Below, one piece after another: positions 38,326-48,884 of a stretch of DNA of 64,000 nt. The notes under the pieces are model-generated. The model worked only from the letters and a program-made list of their open reading frames with translations. It had not been told where the DNA came from and did no database searches. How positions within the stretch are numbered: the first letter of the stretch is position 1; every line of letters starts with the position of its first letter. The DNA comes from Clusia tigrina (taxonomy: Eukaryota > Arthropoda > Insecta > Diptera > Clusiidae): positions 129,517,821 through 129,581,820 of the forward strand of contig OV050033.1 of NCBI GenBank assembly GCA_920105625.2, given 5' to 3'. The position numbers and the translations under genes are program-made.

Positions 38326-38560
38326 GGTGCCTTCGGAGTGAGTCTCTACGGGGTGCATTTCTTCGGTGTAGGTCTCTTGGTGTGGTTCCCTTTGGGTTGG
38401 GTCCCTTCAGTGTTTGTCCCTTCTGTGTAACCTTTGGTGTGGACCCCGTCAGTATGGGTCCGTTCGGTGCGGCTTCCTTCTATGTGGATCACTTCGGTAT
38501 GGCTTCCTTCTATGTAGGTCTCTTCGGGGTGCGTTCTCCTTCGTGGTAGATACCTTCTCT
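38326..38560. repeat. 15-bp minisatellite, right part (after mariner copy 2)
   Basis: Continues the array on the other side of the element: gtgccttcggagtga, gtctctacggggtgc, atttcttcggtgtag and so on. Removing the element and one TA restores the 15-bp phase. Confidence 0.93.
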
Positions 38561-41390
38561 CCTTGTGAGTAGGCTGATATCAAATCTTCGGTTATCAACC
38601 AAAACACTGTTAAAGCTCCTTTATGTGTGGACTGAGGTGCATTTACATAAACCGCCTGCGATTCACAACCGGACCTACTCGCTTGCACAAAAAACCAACT
38701 ATAATTTCCTTGATTGCTAGAAAGTTGGCAGCACAGCCAAAAATGTTTTGTCCTTAATGTTATTATTCATTAACATACACAAAATTTTATTATATACACT
38801 TGAGTATCTGCAATTGGATCAACTTGTATAGATATATAGAATTGGGGTGGGTCGCAGAACCGCCTTAGAAGGCGGTCTTGAAACATCTTCCCATTGTAGT
38901 CTGGAAGTAGAAGGGTGATAGAGGATTCACGAAAGAGAAGGGAAATTCCACTTTTTTAGACTTAGTTGTCTCTTTTATGAATCTCAGAATTCGTTCCAGG
39001 GATAAGGAATGTACATGAACTTGATATTGCCGCGTTGAAATACATTTTGAATTAAAATAAAATCCTTTTTTTATTTATTACAAATCAATGTTTATTACAA
39101 ATCAATATTCCTATATATTTAAATGATTCACTTAACTATACAAAATATCAATAAAAATGGACAGTAACAATTTAAGGACTCCTCTACAGATGTAAGGTTG
39201 GAAATAGAAATGATTACAGTACACAGAGAATGGTAACATATTGTATATAGAAACTTACTGGAAAGGCTGCAAATGGAAATTATTTAAAGTTGTTCAGAGA
39301 GGGAGCACGGCTGTCAAAACAAAGAAATTTAAAATTACAAAGGAAAATCTTTAAAAATGTCCGCATTTGTATTACTACCGAGGAGTACAAACGCAAAGTC
39401 ATTTCTCCAACATGTTACATTAAGAAACCTAAGAATCAAAGCTTAGTATAAACTTAGAATCAAAGCTACCTTAAAATATCTGAGTCCATATTCTTAAGAA
39501 TAAAAAAGAGGTACTTGCAAGGTTGGTTGGTCGGTTTGTTGGTTACATCGGGGATGATCTCTCATCCTCATTTTTGCAAGGGGTATGTAGCTCAGGCTTT
39601 GAAGATATAACCATGGTCCTCTGAAACAGGTAAACTGAAGGGCTGATTCCTGAAAAAAGTAATGAAGTTAGTAGAAATAACATCGAATAAATCCTTGGTT
39701 TTTAAAATGCGAACCCAAGATGGCAACATTCTGTAAAAAGAAAAGAATAGATAAATCTCTTATTTAAAGATGCATCCTAAAAGCATGCAGCAATTTTATG
39801 TAATTATATTACAAATACGTGGAAGTACACATGTTGAGTATGTCCAGAGCCAAGTATTCACAGAGATATCCAATTTATCCTTAACGTGCTAGTATATAAA
39901 ATAAATAGGTAGGGAATGTCGTAAGAATTTATTTCTATTTTATTTTAATTATTTAATTTCATTTCATTCCAAACAGCTCCTCAGTATATTGGTTATTTGC
40001 CACACCAAACGCCTTTGGTATATCACTTTTGGCCGCAGAGAGTGTCTAAAGCGATTATAATAAATAATAGACAAGAATTTAAATTTTTCACAACGAATCT
40101 AAAAGTCCTTCTTTTAAAAATTTTTGTTGTTGATTTTAAAAAATGTCTTCCCTTTCTGCATAATTTGCAACTGGCATCATCTTTATTGACTCCCGAAAGT
40201 ATTCTACAGAAAAAAGATTCCCTTTTTCAGAGGGCGCTGCTTTACGATTTGAATGAGTCTCTGCTATGAGCACCAAAAATTCCCTAAAAGCTTTCTTTTA
40301 ATTCGAAATTATGCCGGTGCTATTTGAAGAGAGGAAAAAAAGCATTATAAATGAATGCATGCTTTTAACATAAAAGAAAATTAAAATAATTCTAATCAAT
40401 AATTAATTATTGTTCATTTTATTAAAACAAATTTCTTATATAGTTCTTTTCCCTTAATGTTTCCATATAAGTTTCTCCAAGAATTCTTACCCTGCGTCAT
40501 GAGGTCCAAACAGTGTTGCCTACTTTAAGGTGAATAAATAATTTTTAGCGTAAAATTTCATGTGATAATGGTATAATATATTCATCTTAACACAACATAG
40601 AGCACTAAAACGTAACTTGAATATCCACCAAGTGGTATATTTTGGAAATGTATAAATTTATTACCTTTTCATATTTAAATTTTTTTTCAATTTAAATTTT
40701 TTTAATTTGATTTTAAATTTGATTAAAAAGATAAAACTTCATATCTGGCTACGAGAACTGTTAAAACTGTTCAATTCTAGAATAGGGTATTCAATTCATG
40801 TATTATTTTATTGTATGGTATTTTATAAAAAAGAGTCTTCAATTTATTCTGGGATTTTAATATTTTATATTATTAATTAATTCGTTGCAAATAACGGTAT
40901 AGAAGCACCATTTTAACTCGGCATTCCTTTTTTAATCCCTTTGAAAAGGGACAACACTGGTCTTTATCGGCAGCGGCAGCACATACAACAGTGTTGCAGC
41001 GGTAAGAAAATTAAAATACTAAAGAAAATTTAGGACATATTAAATACTTTTTTCTTTACTTCGGAGATGAACATGTTCATAGTTGATTACTAAAAACAAA
41101 ATATCGGTTACTCTCTTCCACTGCATACATCAATGTCTACAAACATCAAATAGCAGTATCTGCTGAAAAACTTATTTGGATATAAAATGTTTATCTATAT
41201 AGTATATAATATACTCGTAGGTATTATAAGGTGCAAAACAAACAGAACTTTTTAAAAACAGGTATTCCTAGTGAGGCAATCTAAATTTAATTGTAGCTTG
41301 TATTTCCTTTTCCAGGTACTGGCATTAATTTGTTAACCGTTCTCTTCCGAACTGGCTGAAAAAATTACTAATAAAGGATTTTAAAATTAT
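38561..41390. other. Long AT-rich spacer without recognised gene
   Basis: Holds one 90-codon frame (39997-40269 plus) without any motif, a small hairpin (accgccttagaaggcggt, 38859-38876), and scattered gtgttgc/gcaacac words at 40511, 40950 and 40993. Nothing supports a gene. Confidence 0.45.
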
Positions 41391-41399
41391 ACCACTTCT

Positions 41400-42315
41400 T
41401 ATGTGTGTAGAATAGGGTTCTAATTTTGAATTCATTCATTATTAAGTTTAATAATAACATAACACACTGGCCTCTCCTACTTATATTCTATAATAACATA
41501 ACACGATGAGCCTTAAGCCCTAACTACTTATGACTTTAAACTTAAGACTTTGACCTTCATCAAACAGCTGTTACGACCAAATAAAGCGCTGTGTTTGCGA
41601 GTATGCAAGAATAAGCGTAAACTTTCGTGACTTCCCGATCTATTAAAAATCCGGAAAGTCAACGACTTTTGATTAATTAATTCCAGATATCAAAGTCACT
41701 AGTAAGCGCTCAACGTATACAAAAGTTTAAGTTAAAAGAAATAAACATTTATACCTTAAGTGATGTCCCTCTGGACAGCCATATTTAACTAGGTTTAATT
41801 AAGTTAGCACTCCCTTTATTAAGAAATAAAAATGTGCTTTTAATACCATAATAAATGTACTTAGTACCCGTAGTATAAAAAAATATGTGAAAGCATAACT
41901 AAATATATGTGAAAATTAGAATATATGTACGAGGTGTTTTGTGTAGAATAGGGATTTTATTCTGAATCCATCTATTATTAAGTTCCTTATTAACATAACC
42001 TAAGTGATGTGTCTCAGGATAGCCATATTTACCTTAGTTTACTTAAGTTACAATTCCCTTTATTAAATACAAAATATGTACTTACTACCATCAAAATATA
42101 CTTAATACCTTTGTATAAAAACAGCATCCCAAATGGTAACAAAGTATATGTGAAAATTAGACTATTTGCTATATGTAGAAAGGGATTTAATTCTGATTTC
42201 AATTATTATTAAGTTTACTTAATGACCTCTCCATTTATGAAGTACAAAAAATCCACTTAGTACTATACCACACTTAATACTCCACTTTAAAAAAAGTAGG
42301 CGAAGTGGTACCATA
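41400..42315. repeat. Tandem repeat with ~240-bp unit, two full copies plus partial ones
   Basis: The block taagtgatgt(c/g)(c/t)ct... gccatatttaac/ccttagttta... recurs at 41757 and about 41999; tagaatagggattttattct at about 41946 matches 41409 and 42177. A shortened third copy runs from about 42226 to 42315. The array ends about 100 bp before the candidate promoter. Confidence 0.75.
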
Positions 42316-42421
42316 TTACTCATTGTGCAACACTGGCAGAAAAATGTGGAAATAATTTGTTTTGTTGGTTTTTGCAGTTGCGAGAGCGAGTTCGTGCGTG
42401 AGTTGTTGGCAATTCAGTGAT

Positions 42422-42427
42422 TCAGTC
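42422..42427 (+). promoter_or_regulatory. Initiator-like motif, possible transcription start
   Basis: TCAGTC matches the fly initiator pattern TCAKTY, with the A at 42424. It is followed by cggttcgtgac, a context often seen at fly 5' UTR starts. I found no good downstream promoter element at +28 and no TATA box just upstream. The case rests on the position about 220 bp before the candidate first exon. Confidence 0.3.
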
Positions 42428-42641
42428 GGTTCGTGACTTTGCTGCGATTTGTATCAAATTTGTACAGGCATCGTTGTTAGCGCTGCAAGTGAGTGTGTTG
42501 CAGTAGTAATCTCTGTGTGGTTAGAAAAGTTAACGGAGAGGGAAATACTAAACGCGTGTTTAAGTGGAAAAGTTAACTAACTGCTAACTTCAAATATAAT
42601 ATAAAAATAAAGTTTGGTTTTAGTCAATTTGGATATCAAGC

Positions 42642-42686
42642 ATGTCGATTTATCGTATATCATCGCGTAAACTGCCAGAGGCACAG
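42642..42686 (+). CDS. Probable first coding exon of an unidentified gene, 15 codons
   Basis: The ATG at 42642 has A at -3 and follows about 220 bp of non-AT-rich leader (agcgagttcgtgcgtgag, aacgcgtgtttaagtgg) that looks like a fly 5' UTR. It encodes MSIYRISSRKLPEAQ and stops being followed by coding sequence exactly where cacag meets gtgagt (42687-42692), a strong splice donor; the exon ends in phase 0. I do not recognise the protein. No next exon is established in the window. A pyrimidine-rich acceptor (ctttccttccccttccag, ending 43325) lies downstream, but from it phase 0 gives only 23 codons (KCMSGPHVAALKWHTIQ...) before TAG. The real second exon may lie beyond the window. Confidence 0.45.
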
Positions 42687-42692
42687 GTGAGT

Positions 42693-44050
42693 CCAAACTG
42701 ATAACTGTATTTTGCACACCCAACTGAAGATGGGACTCTAGTTCCGGCAGCTAGAAGAAGCAGCAAGTAATTGTAATTAGCGCATGTGAGGGACACTGCA
42801 TTTCGCGTTAACTTTGTACTCACGCGTGTAGCGTGCTACAGTCCGCAGCGCTCATTGCTGATGTGCTCATTTGCATGAGAAGGCAGGCGGGCAAACACCG
42901 TACGTGCAACTCTGACTCTGGCTTTGGCGCTAAGACCGCGTGTTTTTCTGACCCTTGGCTTTATTGTAACCCGTTTACCAGTGCGGGGGGAGGGCATGTA
43001 ACTAGTGTGTAGCTGAAAAAATGACCTTTGCTTCGTTTTTCCATTCAGCTGCAAGTTACAAATATGTACTCACTGATGAGGAGATTACATAATCAACGAT
43101 TTTTGCGAATATATTTTGAATGAATCTTTCTTTTTTTTTCTTGTAATTTTTCGCTTTATTCAAGAAAACTTGGAGTAAATTTGTATGCTAATTTTTTATA
43201 TACATATGTATATTTTTTATGGTTATTTCCCTTGTTTTGTCAGTTACAAAAATATCACTGTACTGCTGAGCAGCAGTTTAATGAACCGTAGTTGGTTGTT
43301 GGTTGCGCTTTCCTTCCCCTTCCAGAAGTGCATGAGTGGACCTCATGTTGCTGCATTGAAATGGCACACCATTCAAAGGCTCTTCTGCTCGTCGTAGAGG
43401 CGGGCAGCAGTGCTAGCACCAGCGCGGCACAGTTTCCTACTTTGCCCTTGCTTCTCCTCTGCCAATGCTTATGTAAGAAGTCTGAGCGTAAAATTTTTTA
43501 TACATGGTTATCTGTTTTATTTGTTTTCCGTTGTTATTTTTGGAAACTCTTTCGTAAATTATTTTCTTTTATTTACCAGACATGATTTTTTTATTCAAAA
43601 TTATTCACAATAATTTTTGATGTGTTTACACACACGTTGCTAAATTTAGTTCATTCACGGTATACATTTACTAAATGGTATAAATATCTTTTTTCTTTTA
43701 GTGTTTTATTTTTCATATCTTTATGGCATTTGGTATCACGCTACCTCCTTATCAAATTGAGACGAAATTTTAAACTTAGTAGCTAAGTGGGGCGATTTGA
43801 TTGCAATTTGAAAGGTTGTAAATGTATAAAATGCAGTCTAATCAGATTTTCGGTATGAGCCACACTGATAAGAAATCTCTCCTCATGAGCATTCCTCTCT
43901 CGCCCACATATTTCTCCGTACACCAGTTTGGTAGGAGAGTAACCAGAGCACACTGAGCAGGTGGCATCCTCGCGATTGATACTCTCATTCTTGGCGGACA
44001 AAATTGCAAAATAAAAACACCGAAGCTTTCTTATTTACTCTTAGCTTCAT
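42693..44050. other. Putative start of long intron
   Basis: Mixed composition with no established exon. An acceptor-like pyrimidine run ends at 43325 (see exon entry). Frames at 43292-43585 are open, but I see no family motif. Confidence 0.35.
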
Positions 44051-44230
44051 GACATCAGTTGCGATACTACTTCTGGAAGCAGGAGTTCATCGAACACCTG
44101 ATCTGCATGTGTCCAGCACTGTCCAAAAGAAGAAACACTTTCATTGGCAGCTACATCTTGGACTCTCGGGGGGATCTTTCGAACACAAAAATATTATTAT
44201 TGTTATTATTATACCTTGCTGCATAATTTA
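44050..44230 (+). pseudogene. Non-LTR C-terminal relic, left of mariner copy 3
   Basis: The plus strand reads KQEFIEHLICMCPALSKRRN then TFIGSYILDSRGDLSNTKIL. This is the H-x-x-C-x-CPAL-x-x-RR-x-x-x-(L/I)G end of LOA/Jockey-like polyproteins. The upstream CxxC half was not identified. Confidence 0.6.
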
Positions 44231-44268
44231 TGATGTCTATAGGGGTTGGGGGAATGAGTATTAGCAAA

Positions 44269-45578
44269 TACGAGGTGTGATCAAAAAATAACCGTTATTG
44301 TGTGATCAAAAAATAAAGTATTTATTTATTCATCAACAACTATCTTGTGCCCTTCAAAGTAATTCCCCTCAGATATAATACACTTATGCCAGCGTTTTTT
44401 CCAATCCTCGAAACACTTCTGAAACGCTTTTTTTGGTATCGCCAACAGCTCTTGTTTCGATTTTTCTTTTATCTCCTCAATCGTAGCAAAACGCTTTCCT
44501 TTCATCGGTGTCTTCAGTTTTGGAAAGAGGAAAAAGTCAGCGGGGGCCAAGTCCGGTGAATACGGTGGTTGAGGCATGATAACGGTTTTGTTTTTGGCCA
44601 AAAAATTACGCACAAGCGATGTGTGAGCTGGTGCGTTATCATGGTGTAAAATCCATAATTGGTTTTTCCACAATTCTGGGCGTTTCTGACGAATTGCTTC
44701 TCGCAAACGGCGCATAACTTCAAGGTAGTATTCCTTGTTGACCGTACGACCTTGTGGCAAGAATTCATGATGCACCACGCCATTGCAATCAAAGAAAACC
44801 TTTACGTTCGACCGAACTTGACGTGCTTTTTTCGGTCTTGGCTCATCTGGACGTTTCCATTGGGATGATTGGGCTTTGGTTTCAATGTCATAGCCATACA
44901 CCCACGATTCGTCACCAGTTATGATCTTTCTGAGGAAATCTGGATCGTCGTTGACGATGTTCAACAGCTCCTGAGCGATGTCCATGCGACGTTGCTTTTG
45001 CTCAAAATTTAGCAATTTTGGAACAATCTTCGCTGCCGCACGTTTCATGCCTAAAACATCCGTAAAAATTGCTTGGCATGAGCCGAACGATATGCCAACA
45101 TCATCAGCAACCTCTCTGATAGTGATTCGACGATTATCCAAAATCATTTTCTTCACTGCGTCAATGTTTTCATCGGTTGTTGACGTGCTCGGGCAACCAG
45201 GAGGAGCATCGTCATTGACATATTCTCGGCCTTCCTTAAACCGGTTATACCACAATTGAACTTGTGTTCTGCTCATAGTAGACTCGCCAAAGGCGACAGT
45301 CAACATTTCAAATGTCCTTGCGCATTTAATTTCATTTTTTACACAAAACTGAATACAGTTTCTTTGATCCATTTTTTCGAATAGTACAAAATCGAAGAGC
45401 ACACCAAAACACGACTAACCTTTTTATCTGTCAAAAACAAACTGACAATCCAAAATGGTTGGTATTGCCAACATATATAACAGACATGTGTACCAACATA
45501 AAAAAAAAATGCGAACATCGAATATATGTAACTCACGAAAAGATGAAAATAACGGTTATTTTTTGATCACACCTCGTA
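44269..45578 (-). mobile_element. mariner copy 3: complete, 1306 bp between TA duplicates
   Basis: TA at 44269-44270 and 45577-45578. The 29-bp terminal inverted repeats (cgaggtgtgatcaaaaaata plus accgttatt) are identical at both ends and identical to copy 2. At the transposase 3' side, 17 bases of the repeat (gtgtgatcaaaaaataa) occur a second time just inside the first. An AATAAA lies around the stop codon. Length, TA target and terminal structure fit the mariner family. Confidence 0.96.
44326..45372 (-). CDS. mariner transposase, copy 3, full-length frame
   Basis: 348 residues, close to the ~345 usual for mariner. The start at 45372 (MDQRNCIQF) is chosen because the longer frame upstream uses a non-ATG start inside the terminal region. 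N-terminal helix-turn-helix regions (residues ~1-110) bind the terminal repeats. The catalytic Asp lie in GDESWVYGYD, HHDNAPAH and APADFF. I count 33 residues between the second and third Asp, one fewer than the 34 typical of mariner. Relative to copy 2, four residues (LLTV) after SNVKV are missing through a 12-bp deletion, inside the core fold. The frame is otherwise open to VVDE. Whether the enzyme still works is doubtful because the deletion falls in a predicted beta strand of the RNase H-like fold. Confidence 0.9.
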   Translation of the reverse strand: MDQRNCIQFCVKNEIKCARTFEMLTVAFGESTMSRTQVQLWYNRFKEGREYVNDDAPPGCPSTSTTDENIDAVKKMILDNRRITIREVADDVGISFGSCQAIFTDVLGMKRAAAKIVPKLLNFEQKQRRMDIAQELLNIVNDDPDFLRKIITGDESWVYGYDIETKAQSSQWKRPDEPRPKKARQVRSNVKVFFDCNGVVHHEFLPQGRTVNKEYYLEVMRRLREAIRQKRPELWKNQLWILHHDNAPAHTSLVRNFLAKNKTVIMPQPPYSPDLAPADFFLFPKLKTPMKGKRFATIEEIKEKSKQELLAIPKKAFQKCFEDWKKRWHKCIISEGNYFEGHKIVVDE

Positions 45579-45940
45579 ATGCCGTAGACTGGAAGAAAAA
45601 CACATTTAGAAAGAAGCTGGAACACAAAAATTGGTTCCATCAATGGCTTGAATGATGTGCTTTTGGTTAATTGTATAACTCAACTAGGATTCCATCTAAA
45701 ACCTGAACTGCACGAGTCTAGCGCTGTCCAAAGGAGAACTAATTTCCAGAGCGACTACTTCCTCGACATTTCGAACACAAAAATAGTCTTCATCAATAGC
45801 TTTATCAAAAACTCCAGATTACTGGGCATTTGAGATGGAATGGGACTCGTGCCTCATACGGTATTACAAAATCCCAATTCAGGCATAAGTGTGCTTTTTC
45901 ACAGCCGCTCAACTTATCTAACTACCTACCTTGTATAACT
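45579..45940 (+). pseudogene. Non-LTR C-terminal relic and 3' UTR, right of mariner copy 3
   Basis: The plus strand reads SSAVQRRTNFQSDYFLDISN then TKIVFINSFIKNSRLLGI and a stop. It then has a 3' UTR-like stretch: ggtattacaaaatcccaatt, aagtgtgctttttcacagcc and ctaactacctacc. It overlaps in content with the relic left of the mariner (both have the SNTKI block), so the two are separate copies of a related tail rather than one element split by the mariner. Confidence 0.6.
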
Positions 45941-46073
45941 CATAATTTATATACATGCGTACCCGATTCTGACACATGACAAGCAAGGTCTACATGTAAT
46001 AATAGGTCTTGATTGAGAAGTGTAGTGTCAAACAAAGAGGCGTTTTCTTTTTCTCTCATTCTCCTTATACACA

Positions 46074-46081
46074 ATTTATAT
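46074..46081. repeat. 8-bp target-site duplication of hAT MITE 1, left
   Basis: ATTTATAT, repeated at 46530-46537; fits the hAT target preference nTnnnnAn. Confidence 0.88.
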
Positions 46082-46529
46082 CAGTGATGATATTTGTAGT
46101 GGAATTGTACTTTTTTACCTCCTTTCGATTTTAAGAAGTCCCCAAGTCCTTTCGACCCAAAAAAAGTACTCTCCGATGCACAAAATTCCTATGTTATGTT
46201 CTAAAGCTGACTGCAGACACATCAAATGCCGATCAAACATTGAGAGTGTGAGAGTGTAAAACGATAAACGTATACATCGGTGTCATGTTTGAAGCACTAT
46301 CAAATTATTTAGATTTTCGATCAAACAAGAGGGCATGTTGTTTCTATATATATTATACTTAGCAGAAGTATCATGGATACTTTTCTATTAAATATACACT
46401 TGAAGACCAACACCAATTGTTTTTGCTTTACATTTATGATTTATTAGAAAAAAAAGTACTCTCGAGCCGGAAAAAGTACTTTGCGTTGAGTAAAAAAGTA
46501 CTTTCGAAAATTCGGAAATATCATCACTG
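46082..46529. mobile_element. hAT-type MITE 1, 448 bp
   Basis: Perfect 14-bp terminal inverted repeats (CAGTGATGATATTT at 46082-46095 and its complement at 46516-46529), flanked by perfect 8-bp duplications. Just inside, both ends have a second inverted block, gtacttttttac. AAAAAGTACT words recur at about 46162, 46452, 46475 and 46494, which could be subterminal transposase-binding repeats of the kind known in hAT elements. There is no coding capacity, so it would depend on an outside hAT transposase. Terminal CAGTG and duplication length support hAT. Confidence 0.88.
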
Positions 46530-46537
46530 ATTTATAT
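46530..46537. repeat. 8-bp target-site duplication of hAT MITE 1, right
   Basis: Second copy of ATTTATAT. Confidence 0.88.
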
Positions 46538-48300
46538 TAGCCTACGATTTTTACAGATATGCTCTTACGAGTACATGTCGGTGCCACATATGTAAGGTGT
46601 TCACTATCTAATTACACTCGAGCATACCTAATTATAATTAGGCTGCATACAGCTTATAATATATTTCTCTGTTAATCTGTCATCAACATATATTCTTCCC
46701 CACGTTGCTGGACCAGAAATTGAATGCCTATGAGGCTTCTGCTTCCAGATATAAATAAGATATAATGGAGATATATCAGAGAAGTAATTAATATGAAAAC
46801 TGCAACTTGCTCACTGTACTCGTCTTTGGCAACCCTCTCTCTCTCTCTTACTCTAGTGAACAATTATCTGAGATTGAGTGAAATGCAAATATACAAACGA
46901 GAGAACAGCGACTCTCTTTATCCTTTCCCTTTGGCTAATACCTGGTAATCATTTTCCACATTTACTTGCTCTTTATGTGTGTTTACTTCATAATGTAACA
47001 TCAAATTTTCCAGGTAGTAAGGTTGCATTGATTAGCATCACCCTGTATATTGTTAATTTCACCTTATCAATAAAGTAGAAAATATTTGTTCAACTATAAC
47101 GCAGTTGAGTCCATTGTGAATATGTGAAAACGGCCCCTTTTACTTCTTCTCCCAAGACTTGCACTATTTTCAGTTGTTTTTTTAGCACCTTTTCAAAATG
47201 TGTTTTATTTATTTATGTTTTTTAATACAAACACAGTTGCTAATTAATAACAAACACAAATAATAACGCCTCTACCCTCAGCAGTTAATAATTTATTTTC
47301 AATGTGAAGGCCAAATGTAATATTGCAAATGAAATAATTCGAAATAAATAAATTCGTACCAATTATTTTTATTTTTTTTATAGTATATTATCTAATCGTT
47401 TAAATAATATGCACATGCACTGCACGGTGCTAAAAAGAAGCATGCGAATGCATAACGTAGCAAGCAGCAAAACAAAACAAAAAAAGAATTGTAAAAAAAT
47501 GCATTAAAAAAGCATGAAAGCCGTTAAGAAACAAAAAGCAATGAATCCAATAAAAAAGAGAAGCCTATAACAAAGGGCTGCTTATGTAAGTGCATCAGGC
47601 AGGCAGGTCCAAGCAACGCCAACAGCTCCTTCACAAGAGCAGCAGCAACAAAAACAACTATGAGAAAATCTGGCAAAAAAATAAATAAATGAAAAATAAA
47701 AGCAAGTAAAAAGGGGGCTCGTTGTTTGATGCGCTCCTCTCCGCTCGCATGTTATCATTGACAAGAGTAACAGTGCCAGAGACAAGCCTACTTTGTTATT
47801 GCTTTACAAGAACAAGTTACTGTCGTATTTATCGGCTGATGGGCGGTCGGGTCGGGTCGGATGGTCGCCGATGTTGGTGCCATGAGAGCGAAAAATCAAT
47901 AACAAATACAACAGGCAGCGAGCGAGCGCTTAAGCAACAAGGATGTGGCTCCACCAGCGGGTGTGTGTGTATGCAAGCATGTGGGCAAGTGTTTGACTCT
48001 ACCAGCGAGAGTGGGTGTGTGTGTGTATGTCAGAGTGTGGAAAAATATCACAAGAACATTATTTACAGTATTCAGAATATGGAAAATAGGCAATATTTTC
48101 TTTTTAATTAAATTAAAAAGTTTGCATCAAAAGGAACAAAACATATGATATACACAAAAATTTGCCCAATTTGCAAAAATAACTCGAGTGGATGTTAACA
48201 ATTTGGCCCAAAGCCAACTTACAGTCAGAGAAATGGGATGTGTGCGGTATTTTTACGCTAAGTGAGAGAAAGTATGTGAGAGAAAGAGGGTGGCAGGGTT
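46538..48300. other. Spacer without recognised gene
   Basis: Includes a perfect 16-bp palindrome (CCTAATTATAATTAGG, 46627-46642), a ctctctctctct run near 46840 and (GT)n runs near 47960 and 48012-48025. Open frames at 47722-48148 lie over these simple repeats. Confidence 0.45.
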
Positions 48301-48307
48301 ATACTCG

Positions 48308-48313
<6 letters not shown>

Positions 48314-48377
<64 letters not shown>
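48314..48377. repeat. (TA)n microsatellite, about 64 bp
   Basis: Uninterrupted alternating AT. Confidence 0.97.
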
Positions 48378-48379
<2 letters not shown>

Positions 48380-48884
48380 AGCGATAGTATACAGATAGAG
48401 TGTGACAGAGAAGCTGTGGAGGAATAGCAGATTTTTTCGGTGCTGAATCAATTATCGTAATTGAATGGTAGTCCAGAGGCAGGACAATCACTTCTGAACT
48501 AAGGCAACAACAACAACTCAAATTGAATTGACAACAACCACGCTCGTCACTCCTTTCAGTTGATGGTGGAGCAATATAATAGACAAATATAGGGCAATAT
48601 GCAAACACCAGATTTTTTTATTGTTGCTGGGGATATTGGGAATTTACTTTACATGAAATCCACTCTAATACATACAAAAGACTCCAGGATCACTTTCGCA
48701 CACTTAAAACTAAGAGCATAAAATAATAATTAAGCTATTATTTTTAAAGTTTTAACAATAATAAAAGCATTCTTGTGTTTATTGTGAACTTTGCACCAAA
48801 TAAGGATAATACTTAGTGGTAGGCTTTTACCTGCTATGACGATCATAAGCGTGTAACATATTCAGAACTACTGTGAATGTTCTA

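Noticed and set aside
38859..38876. Short hairpin accgccttagaaggcggt
   Set aside because: An 8-bp stem with a 2-base loop and no poly(T) or gene context; not enough for a terminator or ncRNA call.
41925..41940. tacgaggtgttttgtg, similar to the start of the mariner terminal repeat
   Set aside because: Only the first 10-11 bases match, the sequence belongs to the ~240-bp tandem repeat, and no mariner sequence follows.
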